A stretch of DNA of 64,000 nt from Anniella stebbinsi (lineage: Eukaryota > Chordata > Lepidosauria > Squamata > Anniellidae), in the NCBI GenBank assembly GCA_029215795.1, contig JARDYH010000004.1:221953517-222017516 (forward strand), read 5' to 3'. The position numbers and the translations under genes are program-made. Positions within the stretch are counted from its first letter, which is position 1, and each line of letters opens with the position of its first letter. This document shows, in pieces, positions 43,941 through 55,220 of this stretch. A model generated the notes under the pieces. That model had not been told where the DNA came from, did no database searches, and saw only the letters and a program-made list of their open reading frames with translations.

Positions 43941-44255
43941 TAGGGTGACCAGATAAAATCCAAGTCCGGGCTCATGTAACTTTAACAGTTGTAAAGAAAA
44001 GGGAATTTCTGCCAGTGTCATTTGTATGCAATTAGTTCCTGGTGAAATTCCCTCTTCATCACAACAGTTAAAGTTGCAGGGGCCCTGCCTCCTTTTGTAT
44101 ATGGTCACTCTAGTATAGTGCCTGCAACTTTAACTGTTGTGATGAAGAGGGGATTTCACCAGGAACTAATTGCATACAAATGACACTGGCTGAAATTCCC
44201 TTTACAACTGTTAAAGTTACATGAGCCCTGACCTGGATTTTATCTGGTCAGCCTA
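43941..44255. mobile_element. Foldback hAT-like element, copy 10, perfect 8-bp TSD
   Basis: The ends are TAGGGTGACCAGATAAAATC and GATTTTATCTGGTCAGCCTA. It is flanked by CCCTAATC at 43933-43940 and 44256-44263. Five bases of that duplication come from the end of copy 9 and three from copy 9's own target duplication, so copy 10 is younger than copy 9. Confidence 0.95.
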
Positions 44256-44525
44256 CCCTAATCCCCAACATCTCCAGGTATATCTAGGAAGGAAACCTGC
44301 CTGTAACTATGGAGATCTGCTGCTGCCAGTCAGTGCTGACAATACTAGTCTAGGTATGCCAATGGTCCGAAAGTATTAGGCAGATCCCTATACTCCTTGA
44401 ACTGCTGACGAATCAGCAAAATATATAAGTGAAAGGAAGTTTTATGAAATAGTTTCTCCTCAAATTACTGAGCCAATTGCATGCATTTCTCAGTGCATCA
44501 CCCTTTCTTCCTAGGCCTGCTTTAC

Positions 44526-45000
44526 ATTAGGGACGTCCGTTGCTGGGAAATTCAATTTGATGGGGGTTCCGCAGCCTGTACAACTTGCTTTGTGTCTTTG
44601 AGCTGAGCTGTGGGCTGTTCTCTAAACTCCAGGAACTGTTTTGCACATTTTTTCGGGGTGGGCAGGAAGGGTTTGCATTTTCTGCAAATTTCTGAGCCAT
44701 GTGCATACAGTAAAGACAAATCTGTGTATATTACAGCCAAATTTGCTTAAATTGTGGCCAAAGGCACAACATCCCCAGACAATTCACAAACTAGCCCGAT
44801 GTGCTGCAAGATCGAGCCAGTTGCCGTAGCGGGAACCAAAATGAAAACTAGGGGGTTGAATGCAGGAAAATTCATTGAATTCCACCCCCTCCAAAGGGAT
44901 TTCTCTGACATCCTTCCATTACATCTGAATAGCGCTCTTTTCAATGTTTCTGTGCAAAAGATACGGACTGTCTGAACTGGCTGGATATTTCAGGCAGTTC
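44526..45000. repeat. Repeat-like AT-rich segment
   Basis: It begins TAGGGACGTCCGTTGCTGGG and includes TTTGCATTTTCTGCAAATTT and CAAATTTGCTTAAATTGTGG, similar in character to 10672-10985. Ends and family are uncertain. Confidence 0.35.
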
Positions 45001-45418
45001 TGATAATGCAGGCTGCTAGCAGTTATTTTCCATTCCTATCCGCTCACCCCATACACATTTTAGGAATTTAGCCTGCAGCCATAAAGATGTTTACTGGAGA
45101 GGAAGCTCCACTGAACACAGTGGGACTTGTGATGCAGCAAACAGCGTGCTGTGTTTGGTACAGGCAACCTGGAATTTGAAACTGGGCTGCCTCTATCCAA
45201 TCACGACAAGCGCTTTGCGGCATCACGTCTTCATAGCACCCAGGCTAATGTCTTCACAGGGTAATCATATGCATGCTTATTCCAAAGCAAGTCCCACGGT
45301 GCTACATGCTCCCCAGTAATTCCAAGGCAAGTCCCACTGTGTGACATGCTCCCCGAAACTGTTTGTGGGATGAGTGGAAAGGAATGGAAGATAATTGCCA
45401 GCTGCCTGCAGTATCGGG

Positions 45419-45837
45419 TAGGGTGACCAACTGTCAGGATTTCCCCGGATTTGTCCTGGTTTTTGTTCTATCCTGGGTGTCAGGGGGGATTTTCTGTAAT
45501 TTTCTATAATGTCCTGGAAAGAGAAGCTTTCCCCTTTAAGGCCACATTAGCGTGGTTGGAGGGAATGACAAGCTTTCTGGAGGTGGGTTATTTCTATCCC
45601 ACTGCTCCAATCAGGACCTTACAGGGGAAAGTATGTCATTCCTGGACATTATAGAAAAGGACCTGATTGGAGCAGTGGAGTGCGGGAATGACACACTTTC
45701 CCCTCCTCCGCTCCAATTGGGGCCTTTAAAGCAGTGGGGGTGAATGACATGCTTTCCAGAGGCCCCGGAAAGCCACTTTCCCACCCCCCACCCCACTGAG
45801 GGTCCTCTTTTTTGGTTTCCCAAATGTGGTCACCCTA
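45419..45837. mobile_element. hAT-like element, second family, perfect 8-bp TSD
   Basis: The ends are TAGGGTGACCAACTGTCAGG and CCCAAATGTGGTCACCCTA. It is flanked by GTATCGGG at 45411-45418 and 45838-45845. The interior has repeated inverted modules around CCAATTGGGGCCTTTAAAG and TTCCTGGACATTATAG. It shares only the outer ten or so bases with the main family. Relatives are 26611-26765 (half) and 59575-60187. Confidence 0.93.
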
Positions 45838-45984
45838 GTATCGGGATTTCCTGAAAGAGCTGGCTGTACTTTGGTCCCCCAGTTCAGCAAGAGAGATCCA
45901 TGTGCAGAAACTAATGTGCATCTGGATTTGCATCCATACTGAGATGGTCACCTAGCTCCTTTGAAATAGCTGGATATGACTTAT

Positions 45985-46226
45985 TTGATTGATTTATTTT
46001 ATTATTACATTTATATGCCACTTTTTTTCTTCCAAGGAACGCAAGGCAGCATTCCTCCTCCTCCTCCTCCTCCTCTCCATTTGTCTTCACAACAACAACC
46101 CTGTGAGGTAGGTTGGGCTGAGAGTGGCCCAAAGTCACCCAGTGAGCTTCCATGGCCTGGCCGAGTGGGAACTAGAAACAGGATTACCCGACTCTGAGTC
46201 CAACGCTCCAGCCACTACACCAGCCC
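45985..46226 (-). mobile_element. tRNA-type SINE, minus strand
   Basis: ATTTATATGCCACTTTTTTT, CCAAGGAACGCAAGGCAGC, ACAACCCTGTGAGGTAGGTT, CCCAAAGTCACCCAGTGAGC and CCACTACACCAGCCCTGG form a SINE read on the minus strand, whose head is GTGTAGTGGCTGGAGCGTTG. A CTC expansion lies at 46057-46075. The 60670-60860 copy is the same family on the plus strand. Confidence 0.8.
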
Positions 46227-47477
46227 TGGATTAACATTTGAGCAAGATAAGCCCGTGCTTAGGGCCCCGAGGGAAGTGGGGGCAACACAGAATACCGGTA
46301 CCATAGCTGTAGCCACTTAATTTTAAGGAATGTATAAATATAATAAAAAACAGTTGTGTGTTCTGTCGTGGGGGATAATGGCCTTGAAGAAAACTGAGGT
46401 TTTTAATGGCTTATTTCACCTTCAGCACTTATTGAGTCTCAATGTCTTGCCGGCTAAGCAATGGAAGGGCCAAGGGGGCACCGTTATTGGGCTGGGTTTA
46501 GGGCATCAGCTGGCCTTAATCCAGGCCTGCACTACTCTACACCACACTGGCTCTGGGTCTGACTTCTGATGTGAGTGGGAATGGGCCTTCCCATCTGGAG
46601 CTTGTTGCATGGGACTATTGGTGCCTGACTACCACTGGATCAGAGCCAGGATAGACCAATAGGTGGGATGTTGTTCTCCTCTGTTTTCACACACTTATCT
46701 TTCCCTGGACTGGGAAAAGATGAAGGTTGCACCTTCCCACAGTGAAATATGTGCATAAGCAGAACATCTCATCTAAAAAAAATGCACTTGCTCCCAAAGG
46801 TATTTAGAAAATCCCTCCCAGTGTGCAGAGCTTTTGTGACATGGGACCTAAGTGGATTAATGACTTGACTTCAGATCTGGCTCTTGGGAGCTGGAGTTGG
46901 TTCTTTTTCCCAGATTTACAAAGGCTTAACTTAGGTTACTTAAAATAGTTGGTATTGTTACCGCCTTTGACTTGCTCTTGGGCAGGCATGCATAACTTGG
47001 AGGCATATTAGGTACAACAGCCTGGGTTAGACAACAACCGCCATGGCCAATGGCAGGCCAACACATCTGGAATCCAACACATCTGGAGGGCACCAGCTGG
47101 AGAAGGATAGGCTAGGGCCTCCACCTTGAGCTTACAAAGGTGCCTTACGTCACATCATAGGCCTAACAAGTTGGTTATTAAATGGAGCTAATACTGGCTA
47201 GATGGCATCCATCTAACCCAGCCCCTACCCATTAAAAAGGATGAATGCAAACTGATGCAGTTATACACAGCTTCATTTCATCTGGGAAGAACAGCTTGAG
47301 GGGTTAAACCAAGGAGACGAGTAAGCTCTTGAGGAGAGATTTCAAAGACAGGGAGGGCACTGTTGCTATTGTGGTTGGGGAACCAAGGAAGAGTGGTCAG
47401 AGCTGCTTAAGAGCAGGGGTGCACAACCTTTTTGGCTTCAAAGGTTCTGCTGGTGTGATGGGGTCTTCACAGGACAA
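46227..47477. other. No recognisable gene
   Basis: Unassigned sequence, except for a decayed CATCTGGAGGGCACC foldback piece at 47037-47112 (ACACATCTGGAGGGCACCAG). Confidence 0.5.
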
Positions 47478-47805
47478 CATAAGAAGAACCCTGCTGGGTC
47501 AGACCCAGGATCCATCTAGTCCAGCAGCCTGTTCACACAGTGGCCAACCAGCTGTCGACCAGGAACCCACAAGTAGGACAGGAGTGCAACAGCACCCTTC
47601 CACCCATGCTCCCCAGCAACTGGTGTGCATCGGCTTACTGCCTCTGATAGTGGAGGTAGCACATAGCCATCAGGACTAGAAGCCTTTGATAGCCTTCTCC
47701 AACCGCCTTTTAAAGCCATCCAAATTGGTGGCCATCCCTACATCTTGTGGCGGTGAATTCCACAGTTTAACTATGTGCTGTGTGAAGAAGTCCTTCCTGT
47801 GCTCA
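47478..47805 (-). mobile_element. CR1 LINE 3' end, minus strand
   Basis: On the minus strand it reads AGGAAGGACTTCTTCACACA, GTGGAATTCACCGCCACAAG, TGGATGGCTTTAAAAGGCGG, and ends CCAGCAGGGTTCTTCTTATG. This is the CR1 subfamily also seen at 8148-8365. It is truncated and non-coding. Confidence 0.85.
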
Positions 47806-47964
47806 CATGCACAAAATGCGTGCATACACATTCACATGCAACTCTCTCTGACACACACACAAACAAATCCTCACTCACTTACACTGTGCTTGTTTGTATA
47901 CATCCTAATGTTTTTAAAAATCTAAATTTTGGACAGGGGTGGACACCTCTGAAATAACCCCCCT

Positions 47965-48267
47965 TTCATCCTATTCACTCAATTTTCCATTACCATTACC
48001 CAGAGGACCTTCTCTTCTGCCATTCCCAGACTTTGGAACGACCTACCGGGAGAGATCTGCCAACTTACCAGTCTTCCAGAATTTAAGAGAGCTATAAAGA
48101 CTGATCTCTTCTGGCAGGCCTCCCCAGTCGAATTTTAAGACTTTGTTGATATTTTAATAATGTATTAATTGTATATGCTTTTAATCAGTTTTATGTATTT
48201 TATATTGTTTTTATTGATGTTGTTCCCCACCTCAATCCAGGGGGAGAGGTGGGTAAGAAATAAATAA

Positions 48268-48303
<36 letters not shown>
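47965..48303 (+). mobile_element. L2-type LINE 3' end with ATT tail
   Basis: CTTCTCTTCTGCCATTCCCA, GACTTTGGAACGACCTACCG and GATCTCTTCTGGCAGGCCTC read as the end of an ORF2 (LWNDLPGEICQL, IKTDLFWQA). They are followed by TGTTCCCCACCTCAATCCAG and an ATT microsatellite (48268-48303). It is a different subfamily from the GCCCAGAGAGCTTCGG copies. Confidence 0.75.
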
Positions 48304-48393
48304 TTCAACTGAAAGTTTCGACTTAGCCTTAAAATGCGAAGCGCTAAGGTGTTAGCCCTGACTCTTAACAAGTTCGGTTCTTGGCAACTGCCC

Positions 48394-48575
48394 TAGGTTG
48401 ACCAGATAAAATCCAGGTCAGGGCTCATGTAACTTTAACAGTTGTAGAGAAGAGGGAATTTCAGCCAGAGTCATTTGTATGCAATTAGTTCCTGGTGGTA
48501 TTCCCTCTTCATCACAACAGTTAAAGGTGCAGGCGCTATACTAGAGTGACAAGATACAAAAGAAGGCAGCTTGAA
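48394..48575. mobile_element. Foldback hAT-like element, copy 11, truncated
   Basis: The left end TAGGTTGACCAGATAAAATC and the first arm are present up to AGATACAAAAGAAGGCAGC; the second arm is lost. Confidence 0.85.
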
Positions 48576-48619
48576 GTAGGGTGGCCCCTTTAGAATCACC
48601 CCTCAAAAAAAGAAAAGAA

Positions 48620-48880
48620 GAGAGATCCGTGAACTTACCAGTCTTCAGGAATTTAAACGATCTATAAAGACTGAGCTCTTCTGGCAGGCCTACTACTCAG
48701 ATGAATTTTAAGTGTTTTATTGGTGTTTTATTGGTATTTTAATGATGTATTGGTTTTATGTATTTTTAATCAGTTTTGTGTGTTTTATGATGATGTTGTT
48801 CCCCGCCTTGATCTGGAGGGAGAGGCGGGTAATAAATAAATAAATATATTATTATTATTATTATTATTATTATTAAAGAG
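48620..48880 (+). mobile_element. L2-type LINE 3' end with ATT tail
   Basis: TGAACTTACCAGTCTTCAGG, CTGAGCTCTTCTGGCAGGCC, TGTTCCCCGCCTTGATCTGG and an ATT tract (48847-48876) repeat the 47965-48303 copy. Two independent copies of the same subfamily therefore lie within 1 kb. Confidence 0.78.
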
Positions 48881-49160
48881 GAAATGGAACAACCAGAGGA
48901 CAAAAGAGGGCACCGATATTCATAAAATTTCTCTATGTTAACACATACGTATAGATGCAACTATAGAATTTTTTAAAAATATAATTTAAATAGAAATACA
49001 GTACCTCTCGCCCTAGGGCAGAAGATGATTGCAGATGACCTGTGGGCCTACCTGTTCAGCTTATTACGGTATTTATGGTTCTTCATCTTTAAAGCAGAAT
49101 TGAACCGGACAGCCTTTCAGAACGACTGTCCTCTGTAAAAGAGGACACCTGGCTACCCTA
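48880..49160. repeat. Repeat shared with 25740-25905
   Basis: GTATAGATGCAACTATAGAA and ATAATTTAAATAGAAATACA match the earlier segment. The right part ends AAGAGGACACCTGGCTACCCTA, which resembles a degenerate hAT-type end. It could be the right half of a larger DNA transposon. Confidence 0.45.
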
Positions 49161-49619
49161 AGTCTGGGAGAGTTCTGGCAATGACCACAAGGAACTGCCA
49201 CCATGACAGTTCCTTGGTGATGAGAAATCATCGTTGTGAAAGGCCCTGTCTAAGGGTCAAAATAGAGATTACTTTGAACTGCTACAACTTTTGTTCAGTT
49301 TTACTTTAGAGTAGGCATAAGGAGTCCAATTTGGATCTTAAAAGCCCCCCCAACCCCCCAGCTAGGGTTCCAACCCAAACTGGGGCTCCTGCACCTACTC
49401 TTGAGTAAAAATGAAATTAAAAGAAAAAGAACTAGCTGCTAGCCACAGGTTAAAAGTCAAGTCTGTTTTGGCTCTAAAGTTTCGACTTTCCAGTTTTCCA
49501 GCGGTATATGTAGGCCTTTGTAGACTCCCTGCAAAAGTAATTATGGCAGGTTAATCCTGTCCTGGCTAAGTAGATGTTGCATATTTGTCCATGGAAGCCA
49601 GTGAATACTGTTTTTCCCA

Positions 49620-50215
49620 TTTTATTTATTTATTTTATTTTATTTATTTATTGCATTTTTATACCGCCCTATAGCCGAAGCTGTCTGGGCGGTTCACAAA
49701 AATTAAAACCATGAAATCATTTTAAAATATATAAAACAAGGCACAATCTAAAAACACAGAATAACATACAATATAAAAACACAACCAGAATAAAACCAAG
49801 CAGCAGGAATTAATACAGATTAAAATACAAATTTAAAACAGCAAGGATTAAAATTGAGTTAATTTAACTGTTAAAATACTGGGAGAATAAAAAGGTCTTC
49901 ACCTGGAGACGAAAAGAGTACAAAGTAGGTGCCAGGCGAACCTCTCTGGGGAGCTCATTCCACAGCCGGGGTGCCACAGCAGAGAAAGCCCTCCTCCTAG
50001 TAGCCACCTGCCTCACTTCCTTTGGCAGGGGCTGACGGAGAAGGACCCCTGTAGATGATCTTAGGGTCCGGGCAGGTACATATGGGAGGAGGCGTTCCTT
50101 TAGATAACCTGGCCCCAAGCCGTTTAGGGCTTTAAATGTTAGTACCAGCCTTGGCTGCTGAAGATAAGTCTGTTGGTGTTCTGGCACTTCGTAATTTTCA
50201 CACATTAGTACATAC
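49620..50215 (-). mobile_element. L2 LINE 3' end with ORF2 C-terminus
   Basis: The frame 49864-50205 encodes RLVLTFKALNGLGPGYLKER, then RRRAFSAVAPRLWNELPREV and FRLQVKTFLFSQYF, a good L2 ORF2 end. Downstream on the minus strand is the 3' UTR (CGCCCAGACAGCTTCGGC) and a TAAA tail at 49620-49655. It is 5'-truncated near 50215. Confidence 0.9.
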
Positions 50216-51515
50216 TTTGATCTAGCATTACATTCAGTTTCTTCTCACGCTGCTTTTTCACTGATGCTTTTAAAGGAAAGTTCCTTGACATAAAAGTGAT
50301 TTCCAGAAGCATCGAGAAATAGGTGCCTTTAAAAAAGACAGGTGATCTTTCATCATTCACCAATATCTGTTCCATGAACCTGTGAATGGGATGAGGATAC
50401 GTCGGTTTGTTTTTCGATGCCCATTTTGTTTCCAGTGTGTTACTGTAATAGGTGTGTGTGTGTGTGTGTATTACACAATTCTGCTCACAACCCTCACCAA
50501 GAGCTCCATCACACCTAATTTTTCCCCCGGTTCGCCTCCGTGTTTTGTTTTGTTTTTACCTCTGATGCATAAGCGTGTCAAGCTTATGATTCCTTTCACC
50601 TGAATAGCTGCTCTTTTGCTCCTTCGCTTGTTAGCTCTTCCGCTCCGCTCCGCTCCGCTCCACCCCTTCTCTTTCTCCCTCCAGTCAGGTCCTGTCAGAT
50701 GAGCATGTCAACCAGACTGCATTTCTGCCGGGCAAAAGTGGAATGACCCTTTAGTCTGGTTCTTCGAGGGAGTACAATCCTGTCTCTGTAGAGATTCGGG
50801 TGTTGTATGATTTAAAAAAAAGCTTTCGAGCGTTTGGGTTTTATATTGAGGCTTGGAGAGATCACTTTTCCCTGCCAGGACCTGACGCAACCCATTCAAG
50901 ACAATTGCATTAAATGTGTATTAAATGTGCTTAGGGAAAATAATCCAGACTTTAAGTGTTCTAGGAAAAAATAGAAGAGGCTGGGAAAGAGGCGCGGTGT
51001 CAGCAGGACAGGCACGGCGTCATGTGAGTACCGTGCTGCAAATCCGCACAACGGGCATGGCAAGAGCACACTCAATCGCTGGTGTGATGGAGTTCCAAGG
51101 CAAGTGTTCCATTGAGAGATTTCAAGTTTCAAGGTGGCCTAAACATCATTTTAAGTAAATAATTAGGTGCCCAGCCTTCGTCTCCAGAGTTGCACTGAGT
51201 TTCAGAGGGCACATGCAGCGCAACCACAGGGAATATCAGCCCCCTTTCCAGCTTCAACTGGAGATGAAGGCTTAGTTTTATGGTTTTTGTGCTGGGCGGG
51301 ACATCTGCCGTCCCAGCACCAAAATAATCTTCAGCCTTTCCCTGTGTCTCTGGGTGGCTTGGGTGGAAAAACGTAACTAACCTTTTAACAACAGCTTGTC
51401 GTTTTTGACTGACATTTGAATTTCACTCTTCATTCAAGGAGTGCAGGGCAATGGGCAGGATTCTAGTATGTCTGTCTTTAAGGGTGGGCAGGGATGCAAA
51501 AGATGCTCCTTGAAT
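50216..51515. other. No recognisable gene
   Basis: Unassigned sequence with a GT tract (50451-50470) and a CGCTC tandem repeat (50641-50662). Confidence 0.5.
50641..50662. repeat. (CGCTC)n short tandem repeat
   Basis: Four CGCTC units in a row. Confidence 0.9.
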
Positions 51516-51794
51516 TAGGCTGACCAGATAAAATCCAGGTCAGGGCTCATGTAACTTTAACAGTTGTAGAGAAGAGGGAATTTCAGCCAGTGTCATTTGT
51601 ATGCAATTAGTTCCTGGTGATATTCCCCCTTCATCACAACTGTTAAAGTTGCAGGCATTATACTAGAGTGACCATATACAAAAGAAGGCAGGGCTCCTGC
51701 AACTTTAACTGTTGTGACACTGGCTGAAATTCCCTTTTCTCTACAACTGTTAAAGTTACAGGAGCCCTGTCCTCCTTTTCAGATGGTCAGCCTA
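51516..51794. mobile_element. Foldback hAT-like element, copy 12, mosaic ends
   Basis: The left end is TAGGCTGACCAGATAAAATC (second type) and the right end is CTCCTTTTCAGATGGTCAGCC (first type). About 40 bases are missing near the second arm (TGTTGTGACACTGGCTG). The flanks CCTTGAAT and GTATAAAA do not match, so the ends may come from different insertions. Confidence 0.85.
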
Positions 51795-52255
51795 GTATAA
51801 AATATATATTTTAAAATAATTTGTATACCTTAACTTTTTGGCAATTTCTTGTTTGTGGCCATCCTTACATATGTCATGGGGTCCATGACATATTCAATAT
51901 ACCCTTTTCAAACTGCTTTATAGTGTTATATCCTGTTTGGTGTAGATCTGGCCTAATCTGGAGGCCTAGGAGTACATCTACAATATGAATAGCAACTCAA
52001 AGCCTATTTACACTAGAGGAGCCCTTTTAAAATTGATACATCAGCACAAGGGCCAGGCCAAGACTCTTGTCCCTACCCACCTGAATCAAGGCCAGCCAAG
52101 TTAGTTTTGCACCTGAGGCAGAAAATCTCACAAGTGCCTCTAAGCAACATAAATGCAATCTTAAGAAATCAAATAATTAACAATTCACTTCCTTTTCGGG
52201 ACACCCAAACCCAGCTGCCTAAGGCAGCCACCTCACTCTGTCTAAGGCCCTTTCT

Positions 52256-52544
52256 TAGGGTGACCAGATAAAATCCAGGTCAGGGCTCATGTAACTTTAA
52301 CAGTTGTAGAGAAAAGGGAAGTTCAGCCAGTGTCATTTGTATGCAATTAGTTCCTGGTGAAATGCCCTCTTCATCACAACAGTGAAAGTTGCAGGGGCCC
52401 TGCCTTCTTTTGTATATGGTTACTCTAGTATAGTGCCTGCACCTTTAACTGTTGTGATGAAGAGGGAATATCACCAGGAACTAATTGCATACAAATGACA
52501 CTGGCTGAAATTCCCTTTTCTCTACAACTGTTAAAGTTACATGA
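52256..52544. mobile_element. Foldback hAT-like element, copy 13, right end lost
   Basis: It starts TAGGGTGACCAGATAAAATC and follows the family to CAACTGTTAAAGTTACATGA. The last 30 or so bases are replaced by the GC-rich repeat that starts next. Confidence 0.88.
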
Positions 52545-52813
52545 GGAGCAGGAGCCCATTGCATGGTGAAAAAGGTAAGAAACCACCACCCCCGCTGCCA
52601 AACTGCACACCCACCAACACCCACCATCCTAGAGATGGTGAAATTGCTTTCCCATGGGCACGGAGCCACAGAAAAACCAGGATATCCCCAGTTTCCTTTG
52701 TCCCGGGGTTATCCCAAGTTCGTCCCTGATTGACTCCAGGATCCCCCATGTGGACACACAGGGATGACCTAGGGTTGACCCCAGGATAAATCCCTGGTGT
52801 AGACATGGCCTAA
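52545..52813 (-). repeat. GC-rich repeat, reverse copy of the 7717-8105 family
   Basis: ATGGGCACGGAGCCAC, AGGATATCCCCAGTTTCC and the end TCCCTGGTGTAGACATGGCC match the 7717-8105 repeat in reverse orientation. Confidence 0.7.
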
Positions 52814-53397
52814 CAGTACGGTTGACCCTGATCAGTCGTGAAATGAATTGATTGAAGAATTCAGTTTTAATTGGACATAACTATCATGCTACCCCCACCC
52901 CCTGCCCCAACTCAGAAATCCTAGGAACTGTATTTTTCTGAGGGGGCTGAGAATGTCCCATGACACCTCCCTAATATAGAGACTCTTGCGACAGGGTGTG
53001 AAATCTATACTACATCTAGATCCCTACCGTTTGTGGGTGGGAGGACAATTAAATTCTCATCATTCTTAAGAGTTAGGTGCTGCCTCAACTTGTCATCTTT
53101 ATTTTTAAATGAAATGATCAAGAAAATAACATTTGCTTAATTACTATTTGGCAATAAAGGGTTTTTTTTCAAGATGAATCAGAGCATAGTTATCGCAAGG
53201 TGATCTGCAAAGGAGTAGAGCTCTTGCAAAGAATTCAGGTGTGCTGTGTAGAATTTACTTTGCTCACAGCAAACTTACAAACTTACAAAATGTGGCTTCT
53301 GTGTTTGCAGAATGTTTCATTTTGATTTTGGATAAGCCTGGTTATTATGGTTGACTGTCAATCTCAAGACTGAACATGCCTGGCCCACTAACAATAC

Positions 53398-55130
53398 AAT
53401 TTATTTATTTATTTATTTATTACACTTGTATACTGACCCATAGCCGAAGCTCTCTGGGTGGTTTACATAGGATTAAAACAATTAAAAACAATATACAACA
53501 ATTAAAACAGCAAAAACATACAACATACACACAATATACACATACATTTAAAACCACTACAACAACCCAAAAAGCTACAAAAACAAACCCAGGCTCCTCA
53601 GATATCGCCAAATGCCTGAGAGAAGAGGAAAGTCTTGACCTGGCGCTGAAAAGATAACAATGTTGGTGCCAGGCGGGCCTCGTCAGGGAGATTGTTCCAC
53701 AATTGGGGGGCCACCACAGAGAATGCCCTCTCCCTTGTTGCCGACCTCCGAGCTTCCCTCGGAGTAGGCATTCGGAGGAGGGCCTTAGATTTTGAACATA
53801 GTGTTTGGGTAGGTTCATGTCGGGAAAGGCGTTCCGTCAGATATTGTGGTCCCAAGCCGTGTAAGGCTTTATAGGTTAAAACCAGCACTTTGAATCGCGC
53901 TCGGAAATATACAGGCAGCCAATGCAAGCGAGCCAGAGTAGGTCTTACATGCTCAAACCTTCTGGTTCCAGTTATCAATCTGGCCGCTGCATTTTGCACA
54001 AGCTGCAGCTTCTGAACCGCCTTCAAAGGCAGCCCCACGTAGAGTGCATTGCAGTAATCTAACTTGGAGGTTACCAGAGCATGGACAACTGAAGCCAGGT
54101 TATCCCTGTCCAGATAGGGACGTAGCTGGGCCACCAACCAAAGTTGGTAGAAGGCACTCCGTGTCACTGAAGCCACCTGAGCCTCAAGTGACAGAGATGG
54201 TTCTAGGAGAACCCCCAAGCTACGAACCCGCTCCTTCAAGGGGAGTGCAACCCCATCCAGAACAGGTTGAACACCCTCCATCCGGTCAGCAGAACCACCC
54301 ACTAACAACGTCTCAGTCTTGTCTGGATTGAGTTTCAATTTATTAGCCCTCATCCAGTCCATTGTCGCAGCCAGGCACTGGTTCAGCACATCCACAGCCT
54401 CACCTGATGAAGATGAAAAGGAGAAATAGAGCTGCGTGTCATCAGCATACTGATGACAACGCACTCCAAAACTCCGGATCACTGCACTCAACGGTTTCAT
54501 GTAGATGTTGAACAGCATGGGGGACAAGACTGACCCCTGCGGAATCCCATACTGGAGAATCCATGGGGCTGAGCAATGTTCCCCAAGCACCACCTTCTGG
54601 AGCCTCCCCGCCAAGTAGGAGCAGAACCACTGCAGTGCAGTGACTCCCACTCCCAACTCAGCCAGTCGTCCCAGAAGGATACCATGGTCGATGGTATCAA
54701 AAGCTGCTGAGAGATCAAGGAGAATCAACAGAGTCACACTCCCCCTGTCTTTCTCCCGACATAGGTCATCATACAGGGCGACCAAGGCTGTTTCCATACC
54801 AAAGCCAGGCCTGAAACCCGACTGAAATGGATCCAGATAATCGGTCTCATCCAAGAGTGCCTGAAACTAGCTCGCAACCACCCACTCCAGGACCTTGCCC
54901 AGGAATGGAACATTTGTTACTGGCCTGTAGTTATTAAGATTTTCAGGGTCCAGGGAAGATTTCTTTAGGAGTGGCCTTACTGCTGCCTCTTTCAGGAGGC
55001 ATGGGACCACTCCCTCTTGCAAAGAGGCATTAATCACTTCCCTGGCCCAGCCAGTTGTTCCATCCCTGCTAGCTTTTATCAGCCAAGAGGGGCAAGGATC
55101 CAATATGGAAGTGGTTGCAATGGTTGGCAA
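53398..55130 (-). mobile_element. L2 LINE, 5'-truncated, RT core nearly intact
   Basis: The copy spans the 3' half of an L2 element. The frame 54854-53598 (418 codons; its first codon is TTG, so this is not a translation start) encodes the reverse transcriptase with LLDLSAAFDTIDH (motif A), YGIPQGSVLSPMLFN (motif B) and YADDTQLY (catalytic motif C), then the C-terminal SFQRQVKTFLFSQ. The upstream frame 55130-54867 is in phase and is separated only by TAG at 54867-54869, probably a CAG-to-TAG change (VVAS*FQALLDET). The endonuclease domain is missing. The 3' UTR carries the GAGAGCTTCGGC-type motif and a TAAA tail at 53400-53421. It is the youngest-looking LINE here but cannot move by itself. 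Confidence 0.95.
54867..54869 (-). pseudogene. Premature TAG in the L2 ORF2
   Basis: This single stop interrupts an otherwise continuous frame from 55130 to 53598. Comparison with the phase and residues on both sides points to an original glutamine codon. Confidence 0.85.
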
Positions 55131-55220
55131 CCTTGTACTTTCCAGTTATTCTAGACTACAACTCCCAGGGCTTGTGGGAGTTGTAGTCCAAAACATCTTG
55201 AGGGCATCAGGTTACATACC
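55126..55220. repeat. Foldback repeat, CATCTGGAGGGCACC family
   Basis: AGACTACAACTCCCAGGGCT pairs with GTGGGAGTTGTAGTCC, followed by AAAACATCTTGAGGGCATCA. The left part abuts the truncated 5' end of the L2 copy. Confidence 0.65.

Larger units (their letters stand above)
43563..44425 (+). mobile_element. tRNA-derived SINE split by two foldback elements
   Basis: The SINE head is at 43566-43624 (GGGGCCATAGCTCAGTGTGA with a B-box-like AGGTCAATCCCC). Its body resumes at 44264 (CCCAACATCTCCAGGTATAT) and continues GCTGCTGCCAGTCAGTGCTG and GGTATGCCAATGGTCCGA. The gap is filled exactly by the elements at 43625-43937 and 43941-44255 and their duplications. Confidence 0.88.

Noticed and set aside
53598..54854. 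Host gene encoding a reverse transcriptase
   Set aside because: The frame is the RT part of a 5'-truncated L2 LINE with a 3' tail and relatives throughout the window. The apparent start codon is TTG inside a longer broken frame.
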